This document shows, piece after piece, positions 24,932 to 34,382 of a DNA stretch of 64,000 bases. Position numbers and translations under genes: made by a program. Below the pieces are notes generated by a model, which saw only the letters and a list, made by a program, of their open reading frames with translations, ran no database searches and was not told the origin of the DNA. The stretch covers positions 1,364,001-1,428,000 of the forward strand of contig OZ241850.1 of assembly GCA_965203045.1 (NCBI GenBank), given 5' to 3'. Origin of the DNA: G965203045 sp965203045. Lineage in GTDB: Bacteria > Pseudomonadota > Gammaproteobacteria > PS1 > Pseudothioglobaceae. Numbering within the stretch: the stretch's first letter is position 1; every line of letters starts with the position of its first letter.

Positions 24932-27205
24932 TTAATAATCAATGAAAATGCCATTTTTAAGAGTAATGGTTTGGGTGCTATTTTTTTGAGGGGATTGGTA
25001 GGTGTCTGAACCAGATTTATCAATAAAAAAGCCAAAACTAGCACCGCCGTGGTAGTCATTGATATGCCCACTACTTATAAGATTATTATAAATATCATTA
25101 CCGCTTTCATCAATAAAAATACTAAAACCATTATGGCTGGCAAAAGAATTACTACCAGTGTAATTGTCATTACCACCCTTATCCCATAGGGCAGCTAAAG
25201 CAAGGTCCCAAGCAGCGCTTTGGCTAACGCCTGATATGGAAAAATAATTATCATCACCGCCATCGTCAATTAAAATGCCCATTGCCGAATGAGCGGATGC
25301 GCCAAAAGAATAGCGCGAACCTAAGTAAGTATCATTGTCAATGCCAGCATTTTTTAAAGCGCCAATACCGTAAAAATAGCCAACACCACCTCCAAAATTA
25401 CCGCTTCTAAAATGATCTTTACCAGCGCTGTCTAGTAAAATACCAACACCACCGGAGGCATAGCCACGAAAGCCTATACCAACTCCTTGAGAGATGCTTT
25501 TGAAAATACCTGATATTTGATAAGAGCTTTCATCTTTACCACTTGCAAAATAATTATCATCACCGCTATTATCAAACAACAAGCCAAAACCTTTAACACT
25601 ACCTAAACCTTGGGCGTACAAGTTTGCATAATAATTATCATTACCAAATATATCTATTAATGCTGCTATACCCCAGAAAGCGCTACCTTGACTAAAATAC
25701 TCGCTATGATATTTATCATCACCATCTAAATCCAATAAGGCGCCTACTCCAAGTAAAGCGAAGCCTTGGCTTTGCTGCTCGCTTAAATAGCTATCATTGC
25801 CGCTGATATCAATTAATAACCCAATACCTAAGAAAGCACTGCCTTGGGCGAATTTTCGTGTATGTTGATAACTATCATTGCCTGCTAAGTCAATGGTAAT
25901 GGCGATATTATCATTACTAATACCGGTGTTTTGATAGTAAATATCATCACCACTTATATCTATTAAAAGAGCATAAGATTTGTTATGCTGACTATTACCA
26001 ACAGCACCTAGTAAAACAGTGCCGGCAGTAGTTGTAAAACTAATATTAGCGCTGTGTTGTTTAAGTAATTTAGTTAATTGATTAAGCCATGTTTTATCCA
26101 TTAATTGTAGCAATAATTGCCCGCTTTTAAATAAAGCATTGATATCTATTTTTTTTGTTAATGCTAATAAAGCGCTATTATTTTTTCGGTCCTCTTCTAC
26201 TTTGGGTCTGTCAATATAAAAAGAATTATAAAATCTTTGCATTAATTGAGGCATTTGTGTTTTAATTTGTTTAATTTCAGACATAGTTAAACTGGCAAAA
26301 GCTTGTTGTCTTAAAGTTTCTGCTAGATTAATAGTAGTGTTTATAAATTCTTTATGCACGGCTAAATTACTGCTTGTAGGATAGTTGGTTTTTATTGGTT
26401 CTAATTGTTGGTCTAGCCAAGTTGCCATTGGCATTATAAAATGTTTATGGTTTTTAGATAATTTGGTATTTAGTTCGTTCAAACGCTTATCAAGCACGGG
26501 AACAAATTTGATAGGGTCACGGTGTAAGTAGCGGAATAAATTAAGCCTAAAACCTTCATCCCATAATTCATTATCTTCATATCTCGCTAGTAAATCTTTG
26601 TAATCTAAAGTCAAACTCGGCTTATTTAGTATTTGTAAAATAGACTCGGTCCAGTCCCATGAAATATTTGTGTATTTTGGGAATAAAGTGTTGTTGTCAG
26701 GTAAATCTTCTGGCTTTAATGTTTGCCTTATGCCTAGTTTAGCTGATAATTCTAGTTTATTGATACGTTTATCAATGCTGATATTTAGCACTGAATTAAA
26801 TACTTGATTATCGATATTATTTTTAACTTGGGTTATATTTTTAAGGGTTTTACTGCCTTCTGTGATGATATTATTCTCTCTTAGTACCACAAGATTAAAT
26901 ATATCACCAACCTGCTTTGCTTTTATGGCTTTACTTAAAAAATTTTGTCTATCCTCTTCGTTTATCTTACTTAGGTCTTGATTGTCGAAAGCAATAATAA
27001 TATCACCGACCTTAAGACCAATTACATCAGCGCTAGTATCTTTTAAAACGCGTAAAATTTCATAACCAAACCCAACTGTATTATTGTAATTTTCAGTATC
27101 AATCACTTGATATGCAACTCCTAGGAACGGTGTTTGCCTATTGCTAATATCAGCACTAAATACACTACTAGTTATTAGTAGAACAAATAGGTATTTTTTT
27201 ATCAT
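24932..27205 (-). CDS. Exported PDZ-domain protein with C-terminal D-x-x-G-(N/D)-D-x-Y repeats
   Basis: A 757-residue exported protein of unknown function. A signal peptide (MIKKYLFVLLITSSVFSADI) precedes a PDZ domain at about residues 25-120 (VLKDTSADVIGLKVGDIIIAF), a helical middle of about 300 residues, then about ten repeats in the last 340 residues, each near 30-35 aa and centred on motifs such as IDISGNDSYL, LDLDGDDKYH and IDESGNDIYN. The pattern suggests a calcium-binding or beta-solenoid-like fold. A start at 27268 would overlap msrQ and hide the signal peptide, so 27205 is used. No catalytic protease motif was seen. It follows msrQ, likely in one transcript. Confidence 0.75.
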   Translation of the reverse strand: MIKKYLFVLLITSSVFSADISNRQTPFLGVAYQVIDTENYNNTVGFGYEILRVLKDTSADVIGLKVGDIIIAFDNQDLSKINEEDRQNFLSKAIKAKQVGDIFNLVVLRENNIITEGSKTLKNITQVKNNIDNQVFNSVLNISIDKRINKLELSAKLGIRQTLKPEDLPDNNTLFPKYTNISWDWTESILQILNKPSLTLDYKDLLARYEDNELWDEGFRLNLFRYLHRDPIKFVPVLDKRLNELNTKLSKNHKHFIMPMATWLDQQLEPIKTNYPTSSNLAVHKEFINTTINLAETLRQQAFASLTMSEIKQIKTQMPQLMQRFYNSFYIDRPKVEEDRKNNSALLALTKKIDINALFKSGQLLLQLMDKTWLNQLTKLLKQHSANISFTTTAGTVLLGAVGNSQHNKSYALLIDISGDDIYYQNTGISNDNIAITIDLAGNDSYQHTRKFAQGSAFLGIGLLIDISGNDSYLSEQQSQGFALLGVGALLDLDGDDKYHSEYFSQGSAFWGIAALIDIFGNDNYYANLYAQGLGSVKGFGLLFDNSGDDNYFASGKDESSYQISGIFKSISQGVGIGFRGYASGGVGILLDSAGKDHFRSGNFGGGVGYFYGIGALKNAGIDNDTYLGSRYSFGASAHSAMGILIDDGGDDNYFSISGVSQSAAWDLALAALWDKGGNDNYTGSNSFASHNGFSIFIDESGNDIYNNLISSGHINDYHGGASFGFFIDKSGSDTYQSPQKNSTQTITLKNGIFIDY
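24965..25980 (-). repeat. Protein repeat array: D-x-x-G-(N/D)-D-x-Y units
   Basis: About ten imperfect repeats in the C-terminal part of the PDZ protein. Each has a hydrophobic strand ending in D, a GND or GDD turn, an aromatic residue, then a Gly/Ser-rich stretch often containing QG(S/F)A. Spacing is about 30-40 codons with two longer linkers. The DNA itself is diverged, so the units are visible at protein level only. Edges are approximate. Confidence 0.8.
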
Positions 27206-27254
27206 AGAGGGGATATTATATTTAAGTGATAAGCAGATTAGATTGTAATTAACT

Positions 27255-27827
27255 TTATCTTTTAACAAAGCGATTACCCAGTAATACTAGCAATATTACA
27301 CCATATACAAAAGGTTCTAACGCCATATCACTTTTAGATTGCCAGTAAAAATGCACCCATACCAAGATTGATGCGGGCAAAACAAGTTTGTGCAGTTTTT
27401 TCCAACGTTTTCCGCCTAAACGTTTTACCCAATTGTTAGTAGATGTAATTGCCAATGGTATTAGTAACAAAAATGCGCCAAAACCAATAGTGATATATGT
27501 GCGTTTTACTATATCTTCTAAAACAATCGTAAGACTGAATTGTTGGTCAATAAGCCAAATGCTTAAATGTAATAAGGCATAAAAAAAAACAAATAAACCA
27601 AGCATACGTCTAAATCTAATTAAATAACCTTGTTTGGTCATTCTAGCAATAGGGGCTATGGTTAAAGTAATTAGTAAAAATCTAAATGCCCATTGTCCAG
27701 TAGGATTGGTGATTTCCTCAATTGGGTCAATCATACTACCATTAATAACGTTATTAACAAGCGTTAGAAATGGCAACAAACAAACAATAAAAACAACGAC
27801 TTTTAAGTAAGGGACTAACTTAATCAT
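27255..27827 (-). CDS. msrQ: MsrQ/YedZ-type haem-binding membrane protein
   Basis: Ferric-reductase-like membrane protein with six hydrophobic helices in 190 aa. MsrQ carries haem b and passes electrons to the periplasmic methionine-sulfoxide reductase MsrP. Family marks are NPTGQWAFRFLLITLTIAPI, the RRMLGLFVFFYALLHLSIW helix with a haem-ligand His, KRLGGKRWKKLHKLVLPA with a second His, and WVHFYWQSKS. Normally msrP is directly upstream; here 151 bases without a gene precede it and an acetolactate-synthase-like gene lies beyond. It may serve another partner or a distant MsrP. The PDZ protein follows it. Confidence 0.88.
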   Translation of the reverse strand: MIKLVPYLKVVVFIVCLLPFLTLVNNVINGSMIDPIEEITNPTGQWAFRFLLITLTIAPIARMTKQGYLIRFRRMLGLFVFFYALLHLSIWLIDQQFSLTIVLEDIVKRTYITIGFGAFLLLIPLAITSTNNWVKRLGGKRWKKLHKLVLPASILVWVHFYWQSKSDMALEPFVYGVILLVLLGNRFVKR

Positions 27828-27978
27828 CGTTTTTATTTTACTATTGATATGGTAATATTGGTATTTTTATTTACAAATTTAAGATACTAATACATACCAA
27901 TGAATTAATCTTAATAAGTTTATTGGCTCTGTTTTTGGTTTAACAGTTTTGTTTTTGCATTGATTAAATTCACATTTC

Positions 27979-29622
27979 TTACTTAGCGTTGAATTTATCA
28001 AGTTCATTAATTAGCACTTTAGTATTTTCTGTGTAATCAATTGGGGCTTCTATTAGGTGGACGCCCTTATTTTGATAGCATTTTTTAATGGTAGGAATAA
28101 AATCAGCAGCGGAAGTAATACGATGACCAGTAGCACCATAACTTTGTGCATAAGCGACAAAGTCTGGGTTAGAGTACTCCAAACCGAAGTCTTTTAGGCC
28201 TTGTACAGTTTGTTTCCAACGAATCATACCATAAGCGTTATCACAAATAACAAGCACAATCATGTCTAGTTTTAATCGCACAGCAGTTTCTAGTTCTTGT
28301 GAATTCATCATAAAACCGCCGTCACCACAAATCGCCATTACTTGGCGTCCAGGGTATCTAAGTGCGCATGCCATCGCAGAAGGTAAACCCGCGCCCATAG
28401 TAGCCAGCGCATTATCCAGTAGCACTGTATTAGGACCAAATGTATGATAGTGGCGGGCAAACCAGATTTTATACATACCATTGTCAAGGGCAATAATGGC
28501 ATCGCGATTTAAAGCTTTACGTACATCAGCAACTAAACGTTGTGGTAGCATAGGAAAACTATCATCGTTATCTGAACGGTGAATTGCTTCTTTAGTTTTT
28601 TGACGCATTGTCATAATTTTGTCTAATAATTTATTTTGTCCACTGCTTAATTGTTCGCTAAGACGAGTAATAGTATTGGCAATATCTCCTACTACTTCAA
28701 TTTGGGGAAAATAAACTTCATCTACCGCTGCGCCACTAAAGTTGATGTGCACCACTTTTTGCCTTCCATCGTGGTTCATAAAAAATGGTGGTTTTTCTAC
28801 TACATCATGTCCTATGTTAATAATTAAATCGGCTAGATTAACTGTCTCGTGTACGTAATCACCCGTGGAAAGAGCCGCAGTGCCTAAAAATAAATCATGT
28901 TCACAACTTACTACACCTTTGCCCATTTGTGTGTTAAAAAACGGAATTTGGGTTTTATTAATAAAATTAGTAAGAGGTTTGAATATTTTTTTACGATTAG
29001 CGCCAGCACCAATTAAGACCATTGGGCATTTTGCTTTTTCAATAGCCTTTTTAGCGTTATCTATGGCGGTTTGATTTGCTAGTGGCCTAGGTAGTGGGTG
29101 AATATCAAATACATGGGGGGTGTCGGTATTTTCGCGAGCGATATCTTCTGGCAATTCTAGGTGCACTGCTCCAGGCCTCTCTTCTTCTGCTATACGAAAA
29201 GCTTCACGTACTAGAGATGGGATCATATTAGCATTGACAATCTGCTTTGACATTTTGGTGATAGGCTCCATCATTCTTACTACATCTACAATTTGAAATC
29301 TACCTTGTTTACTGTCTAATATAGGCTTTTGACCAGTTATCATCAGTAGTGGCATCGCTCCTAGCTGAGCATAAGCAGCACTGGTAACAAAGTTAGTCGC
29401 TCCTGGTCCTAAAGTTGCTAAACAAACACCTGCTTGACCAGTTAATCTGCCATAAGTTGCTGCCATAAAAGCTGCCCCCTGCTCGTGCCTAGTTAGTATT
29501 AATTTAATATTTGAATTTCTTAATGAGTCTAAAAAGTCTAAGTTTTCCTCGCCGGGAACACCAAAAATGTATTCAATACCTTCATTTTCTAGTGCTCTTA
29601 TAAATAAATCGGATGCTTTCAT
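27979..29622 (-). CDS. Acetolactate synthase-like thiamine diphosphate enzyme
   Basis: ThDP enzyme of the acetohydroxyacid-synthase family, 547 aa. The activating glutamate is in LTRHEQGAAFMAATYGRLTG near residue 48, the ThDP/Mg motif is ICGDGGFMMNSQELETAVR with the metal Asn in VICDNAYGMIRWKQ. No regulatory small subunit is adjacent, and biosynthetic IlvB-type genes usually have ilvN next to them, so this resembles the catabolic AlsS or the uncharacterised large-subunit-like group. The start has a good Shine-Dalgarno (AAGGAG, 6 bases upstream). It overlaps the preceding FMN protein gene by one base. Product and substrate in this operon are unknown. Confidence 0.82.
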   Translation of the reverse strand: MKASDLFIRALENEGIEYIFGVPGEENLDFLDSLRNSNIKLILTRHEQGAAFMAATYGRLTGQAGVCLATLGPGATNFVTSAAYAQLGAMPLLMITGQKPILDSKQGRFQIVDVVRMMEPITKMSKQIVNANMIPSLVREAFRIAEEERPGAVHLELPEDIARENTDTPHVFDIHPLPRPLANQTAIDNAKKAIEKAKCPMVLIGAGANRKKIFKPLTNFINKTQIPFFNTQMGKGVVSCEHDLFLGTAALSTGDYVHETVNLADLIINIGHDVVEKPPFFMNHDGRQKVVHINFSGAAVDEVYFPQIEVVGDIANTITRLSEQLSSGQNKLLDKIMTMRQKTKEAIHRSDNDDSFPMLPQRLVADVRKALNRDAIIALDNGMYKIWFARHYHTFGPNTVLLDNALATMGAGLPSAMACALRYPGRQVMAICGDGGFMMNSQELETAVRLKLDMIVLVICDNAYGMIRWKQTVQGLKDFGLEYSNPDFVAYAQSYGATGHRITSAADFIPTIKKCYQNKGVHLIEAPIDYTENTKVLINELDKFNAK

Positions 29623-31142
29623 TATTGTTCTCCTTGCGCTTTTTTGTCTGGATAGATTTCATTCATTGGAATAGATTTGCCACCACTTTGGACAATACGT
29701 ACGTGGTGTCTCTTCAGGGCACGTGGTTCTTTAACGCCACAAGAATGAGCAATAATTTCTACTGCATGGTTGAGATTATGAACATAACTTGCCACCTTAA
29801 ATGATTTATTTTCTGGATTAAGCCCTTTTTGTAAACGTTTATTGTGAGTAGTGATACCGGTTGGACAAGTATTTTTATTACATTTTAACGCCTGAATACA
29901 GCCAATGGCAAACATAAATCCACGTGCAGAGTTGACAAAATCAGCGCCCATACAAAGAGCCCATGCCACCTTAGACGGGTTGATTAACTTACCAGAAACC
30001 ACAACTTTTACCCGCTCTCTTAGATTGTATTCATTGAGTTTATCTACTATTAGTGGTAGGGTTTCTTTAATTGGTAAACCAACATTGTCCATAAGCGGCA
30101 TTGGCGCTGCACCAGTGCCACCATCTCCGCTGTCAAGAGTAATAAAATCTGGGGCGCTTGTTGGGCCACGTTTGTTAATTTGTGCTAGTAATTCATCTAA
30201 CCACATTGTAGTGCCAATGACTAATTTAAAACCAACTGGTTTATTGGTTATTTGTCTAACATGGGATATCATATCTAGTAAATCTTTAATACTATTAATT
30301 TCGCGATGACGGTTAGGCGAGATGGAATCCTCACCTATGCCAATGCCTCTAATTTGTGCGATTTGTGAGGTAACTTTGGTGCCGGGTAAAATACCACCTT
30401 TACCTGGTTTTGCGCCTTGGCTCATTTTAATTTCAAACATTTTTATCTGTTTGTGATTACTAATTTCTTTTAGTTTTTTATCACTTAGATTACCATTTTT
30501 ATCACGCACTCCATATTTAGCGGTACCGATTTGAAACACAATATCTGCACCACCTTCTAAGTGATAAGGACTTAAACCGCCTTCACCAGTGTTATACCAA
30601 CAGCCTGCCATGCGTGCTCCGTTTGATAAAGCAAGCACTGCTGGTTTAGAAATAGCGCCAAAACTCATGCCTGAGATATTAATTAGAGATTTTGCTTCAT
30701 AAGGTTTATCACAGAAATTATCACCGATGATAATAGGTTTAATTGGTGTAGTTTCTTCTTCTAAAACCGGAAAAGGACTATTGGCAAAAATAGGTGTGCC
30801 CGGGTAGTTAAGATTTTGAGTTGAACCAAAGGCAATAGTAATACTTTTATTATTAGCAGCATTTCTTACCCAGTTTCTATCGGCACGGTTAAATGGCATC
30901 TCTTCGCGGTCCATAGCAAAGAAATATTGTCGAAAAAACTCGCCTAAATTGCTAAAAATATCGCGAAAATGGCCAACTACTGGGTAATTTCTTAAAATTG
31001 CGTTTTTCTTTTGGGTAATATCTAGAATAAAAGTAACAATCACCACAGCAACCACAACACCGATAGCAAAAATAAACACCGTTACCATTATTTCCAACAC
31101 TGGTAAAGTCCAGCTCACAAAGTTAAATAGCCCATCCCCCAC
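29622..31142 (-). CDS. Membrane-anchored FMN-binding glutamate-synthase-like protein
   Basis: Related to the synthase domain of GltB but without the glutaminase domain. One N-terminal transmembrane helix (about residues 12-40) is followed by a TIM-barrel flavin domain: NTGEGGLSPYHLEGGADIVFQ, KMSQGAKPGKGGILPGTKV, LDSGDGGTGAAPMPLMDNVG. An iron-sulfur-like cysteine run appears in CIQALKCNKNTCPTGITTHN. The start is GTG at 31140-31142, chosen because a strong AGGAG lies 8 bases upstream; no ATG has such support. Family members are annotated as FMN-binding glutamate synthase family proteins, but the true reaction is not established. It is part of the five-gene minus operon. Confidence 0.82.
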   Translation of the reverse strand: MGDGLFNFVSWTLPVLEIMVTVFIFAIGVVVAVVIVTFILDITQKKNAILRNYPVVGHFRDIFSNLGEFFRQYFFAMDREEMPFNRADRNWVRNAANNKSITIAFGSTQNLNYPGTPIFANSPFPVLEEETTPIKPIIIGDNFCDKPYEAKSLINISGMSFGAISKPAVLALSNGARMAGCWYNTGEGGLSPYHLEGGADIVFQIGTAKYGVRDKNGNLSDKKLKEISNHKQIKMFEIKMSQGAKPGKGGILPGTKVTSQIAQIRGIGIGEDSISPNRHREINSIKDLLDMISHVRQITNKPVGFKLVIGTTMWLDELLAQINKRGPTSAPDFITLDSGDGGTGAAPMPLMDNVGLPIKETLPLIVDKLNEYNLRERVKVVVSGKLINPSKVAWALCMGADFVNSARGFMFAIGCIQALKCNKNTCPTGITTHNKRLQKGLNPENKSFKVASYVHNLNHAVEIIAHSCGVKEPRALKRHHVRIVQSGGKSIPMNEIYPDKKAQGEQ

Positions 31143-31166
31143 TTATACTTCTCCTAGTTAATATAA

Positions 31167-31658
31167 TCAATTGCAATATTTTTTACATATTAAGGTATCT
31201 AAGGCAATTTTACCTGCTCCGAATAAAACTATAGTCAGTAGTAATATCCCCCAAATTTGGTGGTCAATTGCTCCATAAAGTCTGCCGTCTACAAGTACTG
31301 GTTGGAACAAAACAAACCCTTTTTCAATTAGAATTGGATATGAAATGACTGCTATTATATTGAATACGAAAAGCCCCGTTGCCATAAGCCTTGTCGCAAG
31401 ACCAATAATAAGTAAAATCGGCAATACAATTTCAGCTGCAGTACCTAGGTAAGCCGCTAATTGCCAATTTATAAATGGCACTGAGTATTCATTTTCAAAT
31501 AAGTACAAAGTGCTATCCCAATTGGTTATTTTGCTATAGCCAGATTGAAAAAATTCAAAACCTACATACACTCTTGCAAATAATAAAAATAAACTGCCTA
31601 AGTAATATTCTAAAAATTTAAAAAGCCCTGAATATACTTTAATTAACCAATACATCAT
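31167..31658 (-). CDS. DoxX-family membrane protein
   Basis: Small integral membrane protein of 163 aa with four predicted helices. DoxX-family features are LLFARVYVGFEFFQSGYSKI near residue 25 and the EIVLPILLIIGLATRLMATGLF helix. The family includes thiosulfate:quinone oxidoreductase subunits and proteins that accompany DUF692/DUF2063 modules. It overlaps the DUF2063 gene by 20 bases, a strong sign of functional pairing. Tandem ATGs (31658 and 31655) are both possible starts. Confidence 0.85.
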   Translation of the reverse strand: MMYWLIKVYSGLFKFLEYYLGSLFLLFARVYVGFEFFQSGYSKITNWDSTLYLFENEYSVPFINWQLAAYLGTAAEIVLPILLIIGLATRLMATGLFVFNIIAVISYPILIEKGFVLFQPVLVDGRLYGAIDHQIWGILLLTIVLFGAGKIALDTLICKKYCN

Positions 31659-32289
31659 TGCTTATATGCTCCTGTAAAAATTGAAAAATCTTCGCTTCAA
31701 GTCGCATCACTTTGACTTTATTGTTATATTTATAAATTAATATATTATCTTTACCTTTTTTTAAATTCAGTGTTGGACTATTTTCATTTAATTGCCAAAT
31801 TTTAATTAAGGGGTAATCTGACTTTAACAAATAACTTGCTGTTAAGCATTTTTGCAAAGCTTTTTTTGGTATTTTATCAAAGTTTGGATGATTATCTACT
31901 AAGTTTAGTTCAATATTTTGTCCGTAATAACATTTTTCATAATAAAATTCCAATCGCGCAATGTCGCTTAGATACCCCAATTGTTTGCATTCTTTTAACT
32001 GTTTTATCAAATCAGCAAATCCAGCGCCATAGTCTTGAATATTACCACTATCTATTGTGTGGGTTTTTATATAGGTTTGTGCTAAAAAATGGAAAAAACC
32101 ATCACCTACTAAACGATAAATACAACTATAAGTTGCTTTTAGCGCACTAAATGGTGTTGATTGGTAATTATTTTGATATACTTGTAACAATTTATCTGCG
32201 CTAAAATTTACGCTTGGTTGATATAGTTCTGTATGACATTCTTTTTTAATAACATCAGCTAGAAAAGTTTGTTGCATTTTTTTAAGCAT
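31639..32289 (-). CDS. DUF2063 (BufC/HvfC-like) protein
   Basis: A cytoplasmic protein of 216 aa with the N-terminal DUF2063 region: QQTFLADVIKKE, LLQVYQNNYQSTPFSALKATYSCIYRLVGDGFF and DYGAGFADLI. In known operons this protein partners a DUF692 (MNIO) enzyme and helps it recognise a small precursor peptide that is modified at cysteines. Here the MNIO enzyme is not adjacent but about 3.7 kb away. The C-terminal half is less conserved. The start is 1 base after the persulfide-dioxygenase-like gene stop. Confidence 0.8.
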   Translation of the reverse strand: MLKKMQQTFLADVIKKECHTELYQPSVNFSADKLLQVYQNNYQSTPFSALKATYSCIYRLVGDGFFHFLAQTYIKTHTIDSGNIQDYGAGFADLIKQLKECKQLGYLSDIARLEFYYEKCYYGQNIELNLVDNHPNFDKIPKKALQKCLTASYLLKSDYPLIKIWQLNENSPTLNLKKGKDNILIYKYNNKVKVMRLEAKIFQFLQEHISNDVLVN

Positions 32290-32290
32290 T

Positions 32291-33034
32291 TTAACTAATC
32301 ATCGCTACAACTTTGTTTTTTTCAATAATTTTGTCTACATCCACAGGTTTTTTTGGCAAATTAGATAGTATATTTTTAATAAACTCTTGCTTGCCATTAC
32401 TTAGAAGTTTATTAAAGTATTTTTCAAAATATATAGTTGAAGTTGGTTTGCCAGATAAACCAGCTCCACAAACACTGCCTGCTTGAGCGCCGGGGTAAAT
32501 TTCAATGTATTCTGGTAATGTTAGAATTTTTTTATGAATAGAATTATAAAGGTCTTCTGCCATTTCCGCCTCATGTCCTGCTAAATCAGGTCTGCCAACA
32601 CTGCCGACAAATAAAGTATGTCCACTTAGTAAAAACCATGGTTTTGAAGTCCGTCTATTGTCGCTAACTAATAGACAAATACTATCAAATGTATGACCGG
32701 GGGTATGTATTATTTTAACTTTAACATTACCGATAGTTAGATTTTGTCCGTCACTTAGTGCTTTGAATGCAAATTTGGCTTGGGAGGATTCGTGTAAGCA
32801 ATATTTACCACCTGCTTTTTGCGATAATTCATAGCCGCCTGAGATATGGTCGGCGTGAATATGAGTATCAATAATATAGTCAATAGTCACCCCTTTGATT
32901 TTTGCTTGTGCTATAAACCAATTTACATCTTCTGCAAAAACATCAACAGCAATTGCCTTGCCTTTACCCCCACAACCAAAAAAATAGGATAGCGAGGATG
33001 GGTCATTTTTGGGTATTTTTTGTGATAAAAACAT
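32291..33034 (-). CDS. Persulfide-dioxygenase-like metallo-beta-lactamase-fold enzyme
   Basis: Cytosolic MBL-fold protein close to the ETHE1/persulfide dioxygenase group, which oxidises glutathione persulfide to sulfite. The metal motif DTHIHADHISGGYELS near residue 58 is followed by the His in HTPGHTFDSI, the Asp in SVGRPDLAGHE and IEIYPGAQAGSVCGAGLSGKP, a loop typical of the group. Two ATGs lie 6 bases apart; the Shine-Dalgarno AAGGAG is only 2 bases from the first but 8 from the second, so the start is set at 33034. It is first in an operon with DUF2063, DoxX, an FMN enzyme and a ThDP enzyme. A glyoxalase II activity is less likely. Confidence 0.82.
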   Translation of the reverse strand: MFLSQKIPKNDPSSLSYFFGCGGKGKAIAVDVFAEDVNWFIAQAKIKGVTIDYIIDTHIHADHISGGYELSQKAGGKYCLHESSQAKFAFKALSDGQNLTIGNVKVKIIHTPGHTFDSICLLVSDNRRTSKPWFLLSGHTLFVGSVGRPDLAGHEAEMAEDLYNSIHKKILTLPEYIEIYPGAQAGSVCGAGLSGKPTSTIYFEKYFNKLLSNGKQEFIKNILSNLPKKPVDVDKIIEKNKVVAMIS

Positions 33035-33155
33035 CAACATTTCTCCTTATTATTGTTTTGTCCACTAAGTTAAATAATACAGTATTTTCAAATGTTCTGG
33101 TTATAAAGAATAATATATAATGCCAATCTATTAGCTAACTTTTATTTTATCATTT

Positions 33156-34382
33156 ATGCAACTAGCATTAAAACATGGCTTCTCTGCCCACAAAGCCCAA
33201 ATAACATTACAACTAATTCAAGTTTTCTTAGTTGGTCTTACAATTGGTATGACACGCACTGTTATTCCCGGTCTTGCTGAAACAGAGTTTGGGTTAGGCA
33301 AGCAGCAATTTTTTCTATTAACTTCTTTTGTTGTAGTTTTTGGTGTAGTTAAAGCCATTATGAATTTATTAGCAGGTGTTTTAAGCGATAAATACGGTAG
33401 AAAAAAAATACTAATTATTGGCTGGCTAATAGCAATACCTATTCCTTTTATGATTTTGTATGCGCCTAGCTGGAGCTGGATAGTGGCTGCAACTTTGTTA
33501 TTAGGCTTTAATCAGGGCCTGTGTTGGTCAATGACTATTAATAGCAAATTAGACTTAGCAAAACTCAATCAAAAAGGTTTAATTAACGGTTTAAATGAAT
33601 TTTCGGGCTATGTTGCTGTGGGAATTGCAGGAGTGATAACAGCTTATTTTGTAGAATTGCTAGGAGCAAGATATGGTTTATTTATTTTTGGTAGTACGAC
33701 TATTTTATTCGGTTTGTTAATAGCAATATTTTTTATCACCGAAACTATTACTTGGGCGCATGCCCATAATAAACCAGCAGTAAAAACCGACAGCTTTAAG
33801 CAAATATTTTTACTAGCGTCTTGGCGTGATAAAACCTTATTTGCGCTTAATCAAGCTGGTTTAATTGAAAAGTTTACCGACTCTTTGGTATGGATATTTT
33901 TGCCAGTATATTTTTTATCTAAAAATATAAACATACTTCAAGCTAGCGCAATTATCTCAATTTATGCCATAACTTGGGGGGTGTTGCAACTAATTACCGG
34001 TGCATTATCCGACAAAATTGGCAGAAAAATCCTCATAGTCGGCGGTATGTTTATCTGTGGGGCGGGTGTTTTAAGCATTGCCTATACTAATAATATATTT
34101 CTATGGTCGCTAGAAGCAGCTGCAGTCGGTCTAGGTATGGCTATGCTATATCCCACATTAGGTGCTGCAGTTGCTGACTTCAGTCCTAGCAACCAGCGCG
34201 GTGGCATACTGGGCATATATCGTTTTTGGCGTGATTTTGGCTATGCAATTAGCGCACTCATAATGGGACTCATTAGCCAATGGGCACAATCACTAATTGC
34301 CACTTTCTGGCTAACGAGTGCGGTAATGATAATTTCAGGGGTTATTGTGCTGGTGATTGTTGTTGATAAAAAACCATCTTGA
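33156..34382 (+). CDS. Major facilitator superfamily transporter
   Basis: Twelve-helix inner-membrane transporter, 408 aa. The loop motif between helices 2 and 3 is LLAGVLSDKYGRKKILIIGW near residue 75, and the repeat in the second half is ITGALSDKIGRKILIVGG near residue 285. The substrate is unknown; sequence features suggest a drug/metabolite efflux or sugar-type family, but none is decisive. The gene is divergent from the persulfide-dioxygenase operon, with 121 bases between the starts, which may hold shared control sites. A following stretch of 540 bases has no intact gene. Confidence 0.85.
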   Translation: MQLALKHGFSAHKAQITLQLIQVFLVGLTIGMTRTVIPGLAETEFGLGKQQFFLLTSFVVVFGVVKAIMNLLAGVLSDKYGRKKILIIGWLIAIPIPFMILYAPSWSWIVAATLLLGFNQGLCWSMTINSKLDLAKLNQKGLINGLNEFSGYVAVGIAGVITAYFVELLGARYGLFIFGSTTILFGLLIAIFFITETITWAHAHNKPAVKTDSFKQIFLLASWRDKTLFALNQAGLIEKFTDSLVWIFLPVYFLSKNINILQASAIISIYAITWGVLQLITGALSDKIGRKILIVGGMFICGAGVLSIAYTNNIFLWSLEAAAVGLGMAMLYPTLGAAVADFSPSNQRGGILGIYRFWRDFGYAISALIMGLISQWAQSLIATFWLTSAVMIISGVIVLVIVVDKKPS

